Notes: generated from the letters alone by a model not told the origin. Positions 25,190-34,651 are shown, numbered from the stretch's first letter. The stretch is 64,000 bases of DNA from Treponema sp. (GCA_024695475.1 JAILIC010000095.1:30886-94885), one strand, 5' to 3'. Translations and numbers: made by a program.

Positions 25190-26161
25190 ATGAAAAGTCG
25201 TCTGTTTTATTTCATTGTTTGGATATGTACCTGTGCCTATGCAACAGAGGTAAAAATTGCCAATTGGAATGTGCAAACCTTTTTTGACAGCACCAGAGAT
25301 GGTACAGAACTCGCAGAGTTTACAAAAAAGACGGTATGGACTGATGACCTGTATAAGCAGCGCTTACAGTATCTTGCTAAAGCATTGCTTATAATTGATG
25401 CTGATATTGTTGTACTTGAGGAGATTGAAAAAGCTGCCATACTTTATGATATTTCTAATGCACTTTCGCAAAACACTCTTTTTACACGCAAGCGGTATCG
25501 TTGGGCATGTTTTGGAAAGGCTGAAGATGCTGCTTTTGGTATAGCTGTTCTGTCTTGTTATCCTATAACAGCTTCGTATGTACATGCTCTTGATATCCGT
25601 ACGGAATCAATACAGCAGCCCTTATTACGACCTTTGCTTGAAGCACATATAACTGTTACGACGCGTACTGGTGAAAAATCTCTTGTGATTTATGGAAACC
25701 ATTGGAAGTCAAAACGTGATGGTACGACAGCAGCAAGTGTATGGCACCAGTGGCAGGGTAAACTCTTGTTGGATAAGATGGAACAGATGGCAGTATTAGA
25801 GCCCTTGTCATTATTTGTTGTTTGTGGTGATTTTAATACAGATGTCTGTAGCGACTCAATGTATGGATTAGCTGGGCAAACGCTAAAAACTGCAAATACC
25901 GATATGTATAATCCTTGGCGGGATCAGTCATGTTTACCCGGAAATGCGAATCATGGCAGCTATTACTATAACAACATATGGAGTCGTCTTGATCATATAC
26001 TCATCGCTCCATCGAACCATTATGTACCGTCAAGTTTTGCAGTCGAACGTAATGAGCTGTGGGCTTTTTCAGATGGCAGACCAAAAGCCTATCGTATATC
26101 TGATGGATCAGGATGTTCAGATCATCTTCCTATTTCGTGTCGTATTAGGATTGATGATTAA
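25190..26161 (+). CDS. Secreted endonuclease/exonuclease/phosphatase family protein
   Basis: A 323-residue protein with a short signal peptide (residues 1 to about 18, ending CAYA). The EEP fold is marked by KIANWNVQTF, IVVLEEIE (the catalytic Glu), YGNHWKSKRDG, VCGDFNTDV (Asp/Asn pair), SRLDHILIA and the final CSDHLPI with the catalytic His. It should cleave phosphodiesters outside the cytoplasm, as a DNase I-like nuclease or phosphatase. The ATG at 25190 is preceded by GGAGG; a longer frame from 25142 would read through the ychF terminator. A possible extracellular nucleotide scavenging role fits with the 5'-nucleotidase. Confidence 0.85.
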   Translation: MKSRLFYFIVWICTCAYATEVKIANWNVQTFFDSTRDGTELAEFTKKTVWTDDLYKQRLQYLAKALLIIDADIVVLEEIEKAAILYDISNALSQNTLFTRKRYRWACFGKAEDAAFGIAVLSCYPITASYVHALDIRTESIQQPLLRPLLEAHITVTTRTGEKSLVIYGNHWKSKRDGTTAASVWHQWQGKLLLDKMEQMAVLEPLSLFVVCGDFNTDVCSDSMYGLAGQTLKTANTDMYNPWRDQSCLPGNANHGSYYYNNIWSRLDHILIAPSNHYVPSSFAVERNELWAFSDGRPKAYRISDGSGCSDHLPISCRIRIDD

Positions 26162-26180
26162 AACTGTGGTAAAGCACGGG

Positions 26181-26218
26181 AGCTCTGTATATCTTATATA
26201 AGACAAAAACAGCTTTTT
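26181..26218 (+). terminator. Weak terminator after the EEP gene
   Basis: AGCTCTGT pairs with ACAGCT with a two-base bulge, followed by T5. It overlaps the end of the opposing methyltransferase gene region. Weak by eye. Confidence 0.35.
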
Positions 26219-26220
26219 AA

Positions 26221-27174
26221 CTACCGTTTTATGGGACCGCTGTTGCGCTCATAAAATACCGTTCCATCAAAACCTTGGATGGTTGTATCCTTGTCAGCTC
26301 GTGCTAGGCGAGCCTCTGTCCAGGCGCAATACTGAGGGTTTTGTTCAATAGCACACCAGTGTCGTTTGAGTTTTTTAGCGGTAACAGACGTACTGCCAGA
26401 TCCTACAAACGGATCAAAAACGATGTTGCCTGGATTAGAACTTGCAAGGATTAATTTTGCCAAAAGTTTTTCAGGCTTTTGTGTTGGATGATCGGTATTT
26501 TCACTCATTGACCAATAGGGGATAGAAATATCATCCCAAAAATTAGGAGGGCAGGTGTCTCTAAAAGAACCTTCACTGGTTTTTTGCCAATCTTTTGGAG
26601 TGCCATTAATGGTATATGGGGCAATAACTTTCCGTCTGATTTTTACGGCATCGAGATTAAAGGTATAGTCGCTGCTTTTAGTAATAAACCAGATATCTTC
26701 AGAAGCGTTTTTCCAATTGTGTTTTGCACCTCTTCCTTTTTCGCGCTCCCAGGTAATACGATTTTGGATGAGTAATGCATTTTGTGAAGCAAAGTGGGTA
26801 AGTACATCTGCAATGATGATGCTGCTTTGCCAGTCACAACAAATATAACAGGAAGCATTTGGTTTAAGTAGTGGTAATAGCAACGATAGCCATTGCTGTG
26901 TATACGTATGGTATTCTTGTGGTTTTTGTTTAGTAAAGGTATTTCCGCTGTAATTTTTAGTCAGATTATATGGTGGATCTACGATGGCTAAATCTACCCA
27001 AGCTTGCGGCAGTTTTTCCAAGGTTGTAAATGTATCTGCACAGATGGTTTTATCAATGATATCCGCCTGCTGTACAATTTGTGGAAGTGTAGTAAGGCAG
27101 TGTGAAAAAAAGTCCTTTTCCTCCTGGGGACTGAGTGTCAGTGTTTTGTTTCGTGGAGATCTTGTTGTGGACAT
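26221..27174 (-). CDS. Orphan site-specific DNA methyltransferase (DPPY type)
   Basis: A 317-residue amino-methyltransferase. Motif IV, VDPPYNL (about residue 69), comes first, followed by the target-recognition stretch, then the SAM-binding DPFVGSGST near the C-terminus: the beta-class order. DPPY with this order methylates adenine N6 or cytosine N4; the target sequence cannot be read. 'DHPTQKPEKLLAKLI' precedes motif I as expected. No restriction endonuclease gene adjoins it, so it looks like an orphan methylase with a possible regulatory role. I prefer the ATG at 27174; a frame from 27186 adds four residues. Confidence 0.87.
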   Translation of the reverse strand: MSTTRSPRNKTLTLSPQEEKDFFSHCLTTLPQIVQQADIIDKTICADTFTTLEKLPQAWVDLAIVDPPYNLTKNYSGNTFTKQKPQEYHTYTQQWLSLLLPLLKPNASCYICCDWQSSIIIADVLTHFASQNALLIQNRITWEREKGRGAKHNWKNASEDIWFITKSSDYTFNLDAVKIRRKVIAPYTINGTPKDWQKTSEGSFRDTCPPNFWDDISIPYWSMSENTDHPTQKPEKLLAKLILASSNPGNIVFDPFVGSGSTSVTAKKLKRHWCAIEQNPQYCAWTEARLARADKDTTIQGFDGTVFYERNSGPIKR

Positions 27175-27193
27175 GTAAAAAAGCATATCGCAA

Positions 27194-27253
27194 TATGGAC
27201 GTAGTGTCCATAATCAACATACCTCGACGCAAGCGTATGTTTCCAGCGGAAAC
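27194..27253. other. Three consecutive small hairpins between the methylase gene and the pckG terminator
   Basis: TATGGAC-gtagt-GTCCATA (27194-27212), ACATAC...GTATGT (27217-27240) and GTTTCC-agc-GGAAAC (27239-27253) follow each other almost without gaps. None has a T tract, so they are not simple terminators. They lie just upstream of the methyltransferase start. Confidence 0.45.
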
Positions 27254-27283
27254 ACGTATTACCCCTCCGCATGAATAAGAGAT

Positions 27284-27321
27284 AAAAAAAGCCCTGTACT
27301 AGACTATGCTATGTACAGGGC
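27284..27321 (-). terminator. Rho-independent terminator of pckG
   Basis: A perfect nine-base stem, GCCCTGTAC with GTACAGGGC (27291-27299 and 27313-27321), is followed on the minus strand by seven T (27290-27284). Confidence 0.9.
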
Positions 27322-27355
27322 GTGTTTTATCTCAGGCTAAGCCCGGGACAGGAAC

Positions 27356-29209
27356 TTATGCCTTAAGTCTTTTCTCCAAATCATCAAGACAATCGCTCAA
27401 TTCTTTTGGCAGGTGTTTGCCGAACTTAGGATAATGGTTTTCACGAATATCCTTAACTTCTTTTAACCAGCCTTCAGTATCAACTTTGAGAATCTCTGGA
27501 AGAGTCTTCTTGTAGTAGTCTGCAAGACCTTCTGTGTTGATTGCACCATCTTTTGGCATAAAGCCGATTGGTGTATCTACGCAGTTATCTTTTCCATCGC
27601 AGCGATCGAAGATCCATGCGAGAACGCGGCTGTTGTCGCCATAACCTGGCCACATAAATCCGCCTGGAAGATCCTTGTTGTTTTCGTCCTTGCGGAACCA
27701 GTTAACGTAGAAGATTTTTGGCAACTTGTCCTGATCTGCTTTTTTACCAACGTTAACCCAGTGACCAAAGTAGTCGCCCATGTTGTAACCACAGAATGGG
27801 AGAATAGCGAATGGGTCACGGCGGATCTTACCAACTTCAGCAGCGTTGATTGTAGATGCAGCAGTGATTTCAGAACCAACGATAGAACCAAGGAATACAC
27901 CGTGATTCCAGTTGCGAGCCTGATGTACGAGAGGTACAGTTGATGGGCGGCGACCACCAAAGAGGATAGCAGAAATAGGTACACCTTTTGGATCTTCCCA
28001 TTCAGGAGCGATACAAGGACACTGCTTTGCAGGTGCTGTAAAGCGTGCGTTTGGATGTGCAAATTCTTCACCCTTAGGTGATTTATCCTTTGGCAATGCA
28101 TCACGAGACTGACCTTTCCAGTCAACCAGTTTGCCCTTTGCAGGATAACCAATGCCTTCCCACCAGACGTCGCCATCTTCGGTAAGAGCACAGTTTGTAT
28201 AAATAGTATTCTTTTCTGCTGAAACAAGAGCATTCTTGTTTGATTCTGCAGATGTTCCTGGTGCAACACCAAAGAAACCTGCTTCTGGGTTGATAGCATA
28301 CAAGCGGCCATCTTCACCAAACTTCATCCAAGCGATATCATCACCGATTGTTTCAACCTTCCATCCTGGGATAGTAGGAATCAACATTGCGAGGTTTGTC
28401 TTACCACAGGCACTTGGGAATGCACCTGTTACATACTTAACTTTGCCTTCTGGGTTTGTCAGCTTGAGGATGAGCATGTGTTCAGCCAACCAGCCTTCAT
28501 CACGAGCCAGTACAGTAGCAATACGGAGAGCAAAGCACTTCTTGCCGAGCAATGCGTTTCCGCCGTATCCAGAACCGTAAGACCAAATCAAACGTTCTTC
28601 TGGGAACTGAGAAATATATTTGTGTTCAACATCAGCACAAGGCCAGATGCCGTTATCTTTTTCGCCATTGTTAAGAGGCTTACCAACAGAGTGGAGACAT
28701 GGAACAAATTCTGCATTCTGATCTGCATTGAAGATGTCTAAAACTTTCTTTCCGGCACGAGTCATGATGTCCATGTTGAGAACAACATATTCAGAATCTG
28801 TGATTTCGATACCGTTTTTAGAAATTGGAGAACCAAGTGGACCCATGCAGAAAGGAATGATGTACATAGTACGTCCGTGCATACAACCTGTGTACAAACC
28901 TTTCATGGTTGCCTTGAGTTCTACAGGATCAATCCAGTGATTTGTTGGACCTGCATCTTCTTCTTTAACAGAAGAGATAAAAGTACGAGATTCAACGCGT
29001 GCAACATCGCTCGGAAGTGAGCGGAACAAAAAGCTGTTCGGTTTTTTTGTAAGAGGAGTGGCGAGACCTGCGTCTACGCATTTCTTCATAAGACGGTCAT
29101 ATTCTTCTGTTGAACCATCACAGACGTAAACGTTATCTGGTTCACACATCTTGATACATTCTTCAACCCATGCTTTGATTTTTGCATGTTTAATGTCGTT
29201 AATTGTCAT
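27356..29209 (-). CDS. pckG: Phosphoenolpyruvate carboxykinase (GTP)
   Basis: A 617-residue GTP-dependent enzyme interconverting oxaloacetate and PEP. The GTP-type signatures are [13 protein letters not shown] (P-loop region), [18 protein letters not shown] text ([14 protein letters not shown]), GVAPGTS, and [12 protein letters not shown]. Size is typical of PckG, larger than the ATP-type. In fermentative treponemes it is likely to run toward oxaloacetate in succinate formation, which is inference. TTGGAGG precedes the ATG, a promoter is visible upstream, and a terminator follows, so it stands alone. Confidence 0.95.
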   Translation of the reverse strand: MTINDIKHAKIKAWVEECIKMCEPDNVYVCDGSTEEYDRLMKKCVDAGLATPLTKKPNSFLFRSLPSDVARVESRTFISSVKEEDAGPTNHWIDPVELKATMKGLYTGCMHGRTMYIIPFCMGPLGSPISKNGIEITDSEYVVLNMDIMTRAGKKVLDIFNADQNAEFVPCLHSVGKPLNNGEKDNGIWPCADVEHKYISQFPEERLIWSYGSGYGGNALLGKKCFALRIATVLARDEGWLAEHMLILKLTNPEGKVKYVTGAFPSACGKTNLAMLIPTIPGWKVETIGDDIAWMKFGEDGRLYAINPEAGFFGVAPGTSAESNKNALVSAEKNTIYTNCALTEDGDVWWEGIGYPAKGKLVDWKGQSRDALPKDKSPKGEEFAHPNARFTAPAKQCPCIAPEWEDPKGVPISAILFGGRRPSTVPLVHQARNWNHGVFLGSIVGSEITAASTINAAEVGKIRRDPFAILPFCGYNMGDYFGHWVNVGKKADQDKLPKIFYVNWFRKDENNKDLPGGFMWPGYGDNSRVLAWIFDRCDGKDNCVDTPIGFMPKDGAINTEGLADYYKKTLPEILKVDTEGWLKEVKDIRENHYPKFGKHLPKELSDCLDDLEKRLKA

Positions 29210-29282
29210 AACGATTTTCCTCCAAAGAAGTAATACCGGAAAGCTTTTTTTTTGATTAAAGTCGAAAACCGGTTTGCCTTAC

Positions 29283-29311
29283 AAGATAGCAGATTTTTAG
29301 TAATTATTCAA
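29283..29311 (-). promoter_or_regulatory. pckG promoter
   Basis: On the minus strand TTGAAT (29311-29306), 17 bases and TATCTT (29288-29283), with a leader of about 65 bases before the ATG. Confidence 0.5.
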
Positions 29312-29379
29312 TCAACAGAGCTCTTGCTTGTAAAGCTGGTAAATCATTTTCCCCACTCGTACATGATAAGACTATTTGA

Positions 29380-29385
29380 TATACT
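29380..29385 (+). promoter_or_regulatory. Possible -10 box giving a leaderless transcript
   Basis: TATACT within TTGATATACT ends six bases before the ATG at 29392. The arrangement is the same as at 15677-15689, again without a Shine-Dalgarno. Confidence 0.35.
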
Positions 29386-29391
29386 TACTAT

Positions 29392-30342
29392 ATGTTTTCA
29401 GGAATTCAGGTTACCCTTATGGGTACTGGTACAAGCCACGGTATTCCAGTTATTGCCTGTGATTGTGCAGTTTGTCAGTCTCTGGATAAGCATGATACTC
29501 GTTTGCGATGTAGTGCATATGTTACAAAAAAAGACTCAGATGGTGCAGAATCTCACATAGTTGTTGATACAGGACCAGAGTTTCGTATACAGGCATTACA
29601 GAATCATATTACATCTTTAGATGCAGTATTGCTTACTCATGGACATGCAGATCATTTGCACGGTCTTGATGATGTACGGGTATTTAGCCATACAAAATCA
29701 TGTACAGAACTTGAAGAACAAAAAAAGAATCCAGATTTAGTATTTCAAGAAGATATACTTCCACCATTGTCTATTTATACAAACAAAGAAACGCTTCATA
29801 GTGTAGAACATCATTTTGATTATGTGTTTAAGAAAACGCAGCTTGGAGGAGGTAAGCCTCGTCTCCAATTGGTAGATTGTTCTTGCTATTGTGCAAACAA
29901 TCCATTACTAATTGGATCAATCCAAATTATACCGGTACCCATGTGGCATGGCGCGCTTGCTACTGTTGGATGGCTTTTTTCAGAAATAGCAGATGATGGC
30001 AAAAAACACTCGATTGCCTATTTGACAGATTGCAACATTATTCCAGATGAGTCTATCAATCTTATAAAAAATACCGCAGGCTGTCTTGATCATGTAGTAA
30101 TAGACGGGTTACGTCCAAAACAACATGAAACACATTGTTCTTTTGATGAAGCATTGCATTACGGTGATTGTTTGATGGCTCGACATACTTGGCTTACACA
30201 TATCACTCATGATATGTGTCATGAAGATATAAAGGTGTATATTCAGGAAAGGTTGTCACAGTATCCACAGTTGAAACGTATCGTTGAAAATGGTGGTACT
30301 GTACTTCCCGCCTATGATGGACTCATATTACGTACTCGCTGA
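29392..30342 (+). CDS. MBL-fold metallohydrolase (PhnP-like)
   Basis: A 316-residue metallo-beta-lactamase fold phosphodiesterase. It opens with MGTGTSHGIPVIACDCAVC, the TGTS-CxCxxC arrangement of PhnP-like proteins, where the cysteines hold a structural zinc. The metal motif is THGHADHLHGLDD (HxHxDH), followed by DCNIIPDES and a late THITHD. PhnP acts on cyclic ribose phosphates in phosphonate breakdown, and relatives act on other cyclic phosphodiesters; no phosphonate genes are present. The ATG sits directly after a -10-like box. Its stop faces the lacI-type gene eight bases away. Confidence 0.85.
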   Translation: MFSGIQVTLMGTGTSHGIPVIACDCAVCQSLDKHDTRLRCSAYVTKKDSDGAESHIVVDTGPEFRIQALQNHITSLDAVLLTHGHADHLHGLDDVRVFSHTKSCTELEEQKKNPDLVFQEDILPPLSIYTNKETLHSVEHHFDYVFKKTQLGGGKPRLQLVDCSCYCANNPLLIGSIQIIPVPMWHGALATVGWLFSEIADDGKKHSIAYLTDCNIIPDESINLIKNTAGCLDHVVIDGLRPKQHETHCSFDEALHYGDCLMARHTWLTHITHDMCHEDIKVYIQERLSQYPQLKRIVENGGTVLPAYDGLILRTR

Positions 30343-30350
30343 TCATCGTT

Positions 30351-31388
30351 TCACGACCGAGGAATATCTGTAGTTCCTCTTGCTATTAATTTGCTTTTGT
30401 ATTCGATTCTGGTAACGGTTTCCCCCTCTTCTGGATATCCCAGTCGTGAAATCAGAAGATTTACTGCTTTTCGGCCTTTTTGCGTAATGCAGTGGTCGAT
30501 GGTAGTTAAATGTAAATCATTAAATTTAGACGGAAAGATATTATCAAAACCGCAAACACTATAATCTTGCGGAATTTTAAATCCACAATCTTGGATGGCA
30601 TTAATTACACCATAGGCAACCATGTCATTAGTTGCAACGATTGCCGTAATTTCTGGTGATTTTTTTATACATTCTTTGGCCAATTCATACCCAGTCTCGT
30701 ATTCAACATTTACGTTTTGTAATTCATAACTAGGGCTGATGTCTTTTGAATATACTTTTATTGCCTTTACGTCTGGAGATGCTTTGCAGGCTGCTTCTAA
30801 TCCTTCAAGCCGACGTGTTCTTGCAGAATGCTGATTATTCAAACTGGTAGAGACAAATGCAATGTGTTTATGACCGAGTTCTATCAAATGATTACCGATG
30901 AGGGAACCGGCATTATAGTTATTTATATCAACGCCATCTAACTGAATGTTTTCGTTATAATCCCCTACGGCTACCACTGGTATTTTACTATTAAGCAAGA
31001 GAGCAGTTTCATGCTGTTGCGGAATCATCGCAAAAATAACTCCGCATACAGACGGGTTTTCGGCAAAATTCAAGACAGCTTTTTCGCGTTCAACATCCCA
31101 GTAGGTATTGTAGACCATTGTGGTCATTCCATGAGCAAAAGCTTCGCTGTCAATTCCTTGTATAATAGTAGAGTAGTAAGGATTAAAAACGGTAGGACAG
31201 ACTTCAATAATAGTTCTTCCCGTTTTTGCTTTTGTATAACCTAACTCTTTTGCAACAGAAAGTACCTTTTGAATTGTTTCTTCGGAAAAACGAGTCAGTT
31301 TTTTACCAGATAAAATCATGGAAACTGAAGCAGTAGAAACTTCTGCTTTTTCTGCAATTTCTTTTATTGTTGGAACGTTCCGTTTCAT
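30351..31388 (-). CDS. LacI family transcriptional regulator
   Basis: A 345-residue repressor. The N-terminal HTH (PTIKEIAEKAEVSTASVSMILSG) and hinge helix are followed by a type I periplasmic-binding-like sensor domain with DGVDINNYNAGSLIGNHLIELGHKHIAFVS, AIVATNDMVAYGV and DYSVCGFDNI, all family hallmarks. It is divergent from a TRAP transporter operon. Two 23-bp palindromes in the shared 274-base region, both built on TTGTTTA/TAAACAA, are the likely operators, one near its own start and one downstream of the TRAP promoter. An AAGGAG site precedes the ATG. The inducer is unknown, but the operon suggests a carboxylate, sugar acid or glycerophospho compound. Confidence 0.92.
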   Translation of the reverse strand: MKRNVPTIKEIAEKAEVSTASVSMILSGKKLTRFSEETIQKVLSVAKELGYTKAKTGRTIIEVCPTVFNPYYSTIIQGIDSEAFAHGMTTMVYNTYWDVEREKAVLNFAENPSVCGVIFAMIPQQHETALLLNSKIPVVAVGDYNENIQLDGVDINNYNAGSLIGNHLIELGHKHIAFVSTSLNNQHSARTRRLEGLEAACKASPDVKAIKVYSKDISPSYELQNVNVEYETGYELAKECIKKSPEITAIVATNDMVAYGVINAIQDCGFKIPQDYSVCGFDNIFPSKFNDLHLTTIDHCITQKGRKAVNLLISRLGYPEEGETVTRIEYKSKLIARGTTDIPRS

Positions 31389-31429
31389 TTTACGTACTTT
31401 CTCCTTGCCTCGCCAGATTGTTTGGTTTC

Positions 31430-31452
31430 TTGTTTAACAAATTGTTAAACAA
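31430..31452. promoter_or_regulatory. LacI-type operator O1
   Basis: TTGTTTAAC-AAATT-GTTAAACAA: perfect nine-base half-sites and a five-base centre, 42 bases upstream of the regulator's start codon. Confidence 0.75.
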
Positions 31453-31536
31453 TGGTAGGTTTGATTTTAACAGCTCATTCGAAAAAAAGCAAATAAAATA
31501 TTATATTTTAACAAAATAAAATCCATAAAAAAGAAT

Positions 31537-31565
31537 TTGACAGATACATATTTACCACTTAGAAT
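31537..31565 (+). promoter_or_regulatory. TRAP operon promoter
   Basis: Consensus TTGACA (31537-31542), 17 bases and TAGAAT (31560-31565). The -35 TTG is in frame with dctP and could be mistaken for a start codon. Confidence 0.8.
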
Positions 31566-31590
31566 AAGTGCTAGGTTAAGTTATGTCTTT

Positions 31591-31625
31591 TTGTTTACTA
31601 AAAAGATAAACAAAAAGTTAAACAA
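31591..31625. promoter_or_regulatory. LacI-type operator O2 and adjacent half-site
   Basis: TTGTTTA (31591-31597) and TAAACAA (31607-31613) form a 23-bp palindrome of the same length as O1, about 20 bases after the predicted transcription start. A further GTTAAACAA half-site follows at 31617-31625. Confidence 0.65.
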
Positions 31626-31662
31626 ACGTATAAAAGAAATGGCATTTTTTAAAGGAGGAAAC

Positions 31663-32691
31663 ATGAAAAAAATGTTAGCTGTAGCAATGGTAGGACTTGC
31701 TCTTACTTCTGCTACATTCGCTGGTGGTGCTAAGGATGCAAAAATTAGCCCTGAAAATCCATTGGTATTAAAGATGAGTCACGTATTTGCTCCAAATGAG
31801 CAGCTTACAAAGTCTCTTGCAATCGTTTGTGACAACATAAAGGCTCGTTCGAAAGGTGCTATTGAAATTCAGCAATATCCTCAGAGCCAGCTACCTGTAT
31901 ACAAAGATGGTGTTGAGCAAGTTGCACAGGGAGCAAAATTTATTTCAGTTGAAGATCCATCATACATTGGTGACTATGTAGGTAACTTTAATGCGTTAGC
32001 TGGACCAATGCTTGTAAATAGTTTTGATGAATATCGCTGGTTGACCAAGAGTGACCTTGTTGCTGGCATGAAGAAAGAACTTGAAGAAAAACATAGAATT
32101 AAGGTTCTTTCTCTGGACTATATCTTTGGTTTCCGCAGCATGATGACAAACAAAGTTATCACAAAACCAGAAGACCTTAAGGGAATGAAAATTCGTACTC
32201 CAGGTTCTAAGCTGTATGTAGAGACATTGAATTACATGGGAGCTACTGCTGTTCCAATGGGATTCAGTGAAACAATTTCTGCTGTTCAGCAGGGCGTTGT
32301 AGATGGTCTTGAAGGAACAGTTGATGCATATGCTTCTAACGGATCTGCAGAAGTAGCAAAAAATATGGCATTTACCAACCATCTTTTAGGTGTTTGTGGT
32401 GTTTACATCAATGCTGACTTGTTTAATTCAATTCCAAAAGAATATCAGACAATCATTATAGAAGAATTTAACAAAGGTGCTGACCAGATGGTTAGCGAAG
32501 TTACAAACAACTACGAAGCTACAAAGAAAAAGCTTGAATCAACAATGGGTATCAAATTCAACGAAGTTGATCATGATGCATTTGCAGCACGCGTAGCTCC
32601 TGTTTATGAAAACAAAGACATCATGAAAGGTGCTGATGCTGATATTCTTAAGAAAATCCGTGCAGAAATTGCCAAAATGCCTAAAAAATAA
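31663..32691 (+). CDS. TRAP transporter substrate-binding protein (DctP family)
   Basis: A 342-residue periplasmic binding protein. AAAGGAGG (31651-31658) precedes the ATG and a cleavable signal ends at TFAGGA. Family motifs are present: 'LKMSHVFAPNEQLTKSL', 'EIQQYPQSQL', the 'DLKGMKIRTPGSKLYVETLNYMGATAVPM' block with the carboxylate-binding Arg, and 'AVQQGVVDGLEGTVD'. It delivers substrate to the DctQM pair encoded directly downstream. Family knowledge points to a carboxylate-bearing ligand. A strong promoter and LacI operators lie upstream; a hairpin separates it from dctQ. Confidence 0.93.
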   Translation: MKKMLAVAMVGLALTSATFAGGAKDAKISPENPLVLKMSHVFAPNEQLTKSLAIVCDNIKARSKGAIEIQQYPQSQLPVYKDGVEQVAQGAKFISVEDPSYIGDYVGNFNALAGPMLVNSFDEYRWLTKSDLVAGMKKELEEKHRIKVLSLDYIFGFRSMMTNKVITKPEDLKGMKIRTPGSKLYVETLNYMGATAVPMGFSETISAVQQGVVDGLEGTVDAYASNGSAEVAKNMAFTNHLLGVCGVYINADLFNSIPKEYQTIIIEEFNKGADQMVSEVTNNYEATKKKLESTMGIKFNEVDHDAFAARVAPVYENKDIMKGADADILKKIRAEIAKMPKK

Positions 32692-32714
32692 GTCTTTATA
32701 AAGGCATGGCTCGT

Positions 32715-32763
32715 TTACGGAGTATGGATTACAGACACTAAAGTCTCCATCTGTACTCCGTAA
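32715..32763 (+). other. Intra-operon hairpin between dctP and dctQ
   Basis: TTACGGAGTA (32715-32724) pairs with TACTCCGTAA (32754-32763), with an inner TGGA/TCCA. No T tract follows. Such hairpins commonly protect the binding-protein message and reduce permease expression; that role is inferred. Confidence 0.6.
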
Positions 32764-32792
32764 CTTTACTTCCGTAATAGAGAGATCTTTTT

Positions 32793-33356
32793 ATGAAAAG
32801 CAATATAAAAAAATTTTTCAGTAATTTTGAAGAAATCTTTGCTTCACTCTTTTTATGCGCAACAACACTTATAGTAATAGCTAATGTTTTTTTGCGCTAT
32901 TTTTTTAAGAGCCCCGTTTCATGGTCAGAAGAAGTGGCAACAGGGTGTTTTGTATGGGGTGTTTTTTTAGGTGCTGCAGCATGTTATAAAAGAAAACTTC
33001 ATGTAAGTGTTGATTTTCTTATTAAATATATTCCCGACAATGGTAAAAAAGCATTTAAGTTTGTAATCAATTTTATCTTATTTTTAATTAATGCCTATAT
33101 CATTTATATGGCTGTAAAATACGTAAAAGTTTCCTATAGAAAACCTACTGCGGTTCTTGGTATATCTTCAGTAACCATAAGTTCTTCTATTCTTGTAAGT
33201 TTCATTCTTATGACGATTTACTCAGTGCGTTTTATGATTCAGGACTTAAAAATGAATACTGTTCAACTTGAACAGGAAGAAGCCTTTACAACAAACGCAA
33301 AATCACGCCTTTCAGGAACTCGTTCAATAGAGGCTGTAACGGAGGAAGATAAATGA
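32793..33356 (+). CDS. TRAP transporter small permease (DctQ family)
   Basis: A 187-residue membrane protein with four hydrophobic segments, the DctQ plan: FASLFLCATTLIVIANVFLRYFF at the first, followed by the signature PVSWSEEVATGCFVWGVFLGAAACYKRKLHVSVDF. The C-terminal 40 residues are polar and cytoplasmic. It forms the transport complex with DctM. Its stop overlaps the dctM start by four bases (ATGA). Confidence 0.9.
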   Translation: MKSNIKKFFSNFEEIFASLFLCATTLIVIANVFLRYFFKSPVSWSEEVATGCFVWGVFLGAAACYKRKLHVSVDFLIKYIPDNGKKAFKFVINFILFLINAYIIYMAVKYVKVSYRKPTAVLGISSVTISSSILVSFILMTIYSVRFMIQDLKMNTVQLEQEEAFTTNAKSRLSGTRSIEAVTEEDK

Positions 33357-34651
33357 TTTCATATATTCCTGCTATTCTTGTACTTGTATTATATTTTACG
33401 GGTTTACCGATTGCGTTTGCACTTTTCGGATCAACCATATTTTTCTTCGCATTTATTGAGACCGGTACTCCCGTTGCCTTGCTTCTGCAAAAGTTTGTAA
33501 CGAGTACTCAGTCGTTTCCGTTGCTTGCCATTCCTTTTTTTGTAATGTCAGGATCGATAATGAACTACAGTGGTATAAGTAATAAGCTTATGCAATTTGC
33601 AGATGTTCTTACCGGTCATCTACCGGGTGGTCTTGCACAATCAAACGTCTTGCTCAGTATGCTTATGGGTGGTGTTTCTGGTTCCGCGAATGCTGATGCC
33701 GCCATGGAAAGTAAGCTCCTTGTTCCAGAAATGGAAAAGCGTGGAATGGGTAAGGCTTTTTCTACTGCTATTACAGCCGCATCTTCTGCGGTAACACCAG
33801 TTATTCCGCCAGGAATAAACTTAATCGTTTACGCACTTATTGCTAACTGTTCCGTAGGTCGTATGTTTGCTGCAGGATATGTACCAGGCGTTCTTATGAC
33901 AGTAAGTCTTATGGTTACCGTTCATGTCATTTCAAAAAAACGCAACTATAGTTCTACACGACCAAGACGAGCAACCCCAAAGGAATTGTTATTGCAAGCG
34001 ATCGATTCAATCTGGGCTTTGCTTTTCCCCTTTGGTATCATTTTTGGAATGAGGGCTGGTTTATTTACACCATCAGAAGCCGGAGCTATTGCTGTTTTAT
34101 ACACGATCATCGTTGGAAAATTTATCTATAAGAACCTTAAAAAGGAACATATTATACCTATATTAAAAGAGACTGTTTACGGAACAGCAACCGTTGTTTT
34201 AATTATTGTTGCTGCAAATGTGTTTGGCTATTACTTAAATTATGCACGTATCCCACAGTCATTGACAGCATTCTTGTTAAATATTACCAACAATAAATAC
34301 GTGATGCTGATGATATTTAACATTTTGCTTCTTGTACTTGGTATGTTCCTTGAAGGTGGTGCTGCCCTTATAATACTTGCTCCACTCCTTGTTCCTGTAA
34401 TTACAACCCTCGGTGTTGATGTAATTCACTTTGGACTTATTTGTATCGTAAACATTATGATTGGTGGTCTTACACCACCGTTCGGTTCAATGATGTTTAC
34501 CTGCTGTGGTATCACCGATTGTAAAGTCGGCGATTTTGTAAAGGAATGTATGCCATTTATGATAGCATTGCTTATAACATTGCTTGTTATCACATACATT
34601 CCATGGTTCACACTTGTTGTACCTAATGCTATTTATGGAGTTGCCGGTTGA
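33353..34651 (+). CDS. TRAP transporter large permease (DctM family)
   Basis: A 432-residue polytopic protein with about 12 membrane segments. It carries the family's LLAIPFFVMSGSIMNYSGISNKL region, the 'GGVSGSANADAAMESKLLVPEMEKRGMGKAFSTAITAASSAVTPVIPPGINLIVYA' block and the C-terminal 'GGLTPPFGSMMFTCCGI'. It is the sodium-coupled translocating subunit. Overlaps by four bases with dctQ before it and the GDPD gene after it indicate one tightly coupled operon. Confidence 0.93.
   Translation: MISYIPAILVLVLYFTGLPIAFALFGSTIFFFAFIETGTPVALLLQKFVTSTQSFPLLAIPFFVMSGSIMNYSGISNKLMQFADVLTGHLPGGLAQSNVLLSMLMGGVSGSANADAAMESKLLVPEMEKRGMGKAFSTAITAASSAVTPVIPPGINLIVYALIANCSVGRMFAAGYVPGVLMTVSLMVTVHVISKKRNYSSTRPRRATPKELLLQAIDSIWALLFPFGIIFGMRAGLFTPSEAGAIAVLYTIIVGKFIYKNLKKEHIIPILKETVYGTATVVLIIVAANVFGYYLNYARIPQSLTAFLLNITNNKYVMLMIFNILLLVLGMFLEGGAALIILAPLLVPVITTLGVDVIHFGLICIVNIMIGGLTPPFGSMMFTCCGITDCKVGDFVKECMPFMIALLITLLVITYIPWFTLVVPNAIYGVAG

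Noticed and set aside
27577..28320. Long 247-codon frame on the minus strand
   Set aside because: It is a shifted-frame shadow of pckG, which has complete family motifs across the same region.
29252..29560. 102-codon frame overlapping the start of the PhnP-like gene
   Set aside because: It shares the region with the well-supported metallohydrolase frame and has no motif or ribosome site.
31537..31662. N-terminal extension of the TRAP binding protein starting with TTG
   Set aside because: The TTG is the first three bases of the -35 box, and the true ATG at 31663 has AAAGGAGG and a signal peptide.
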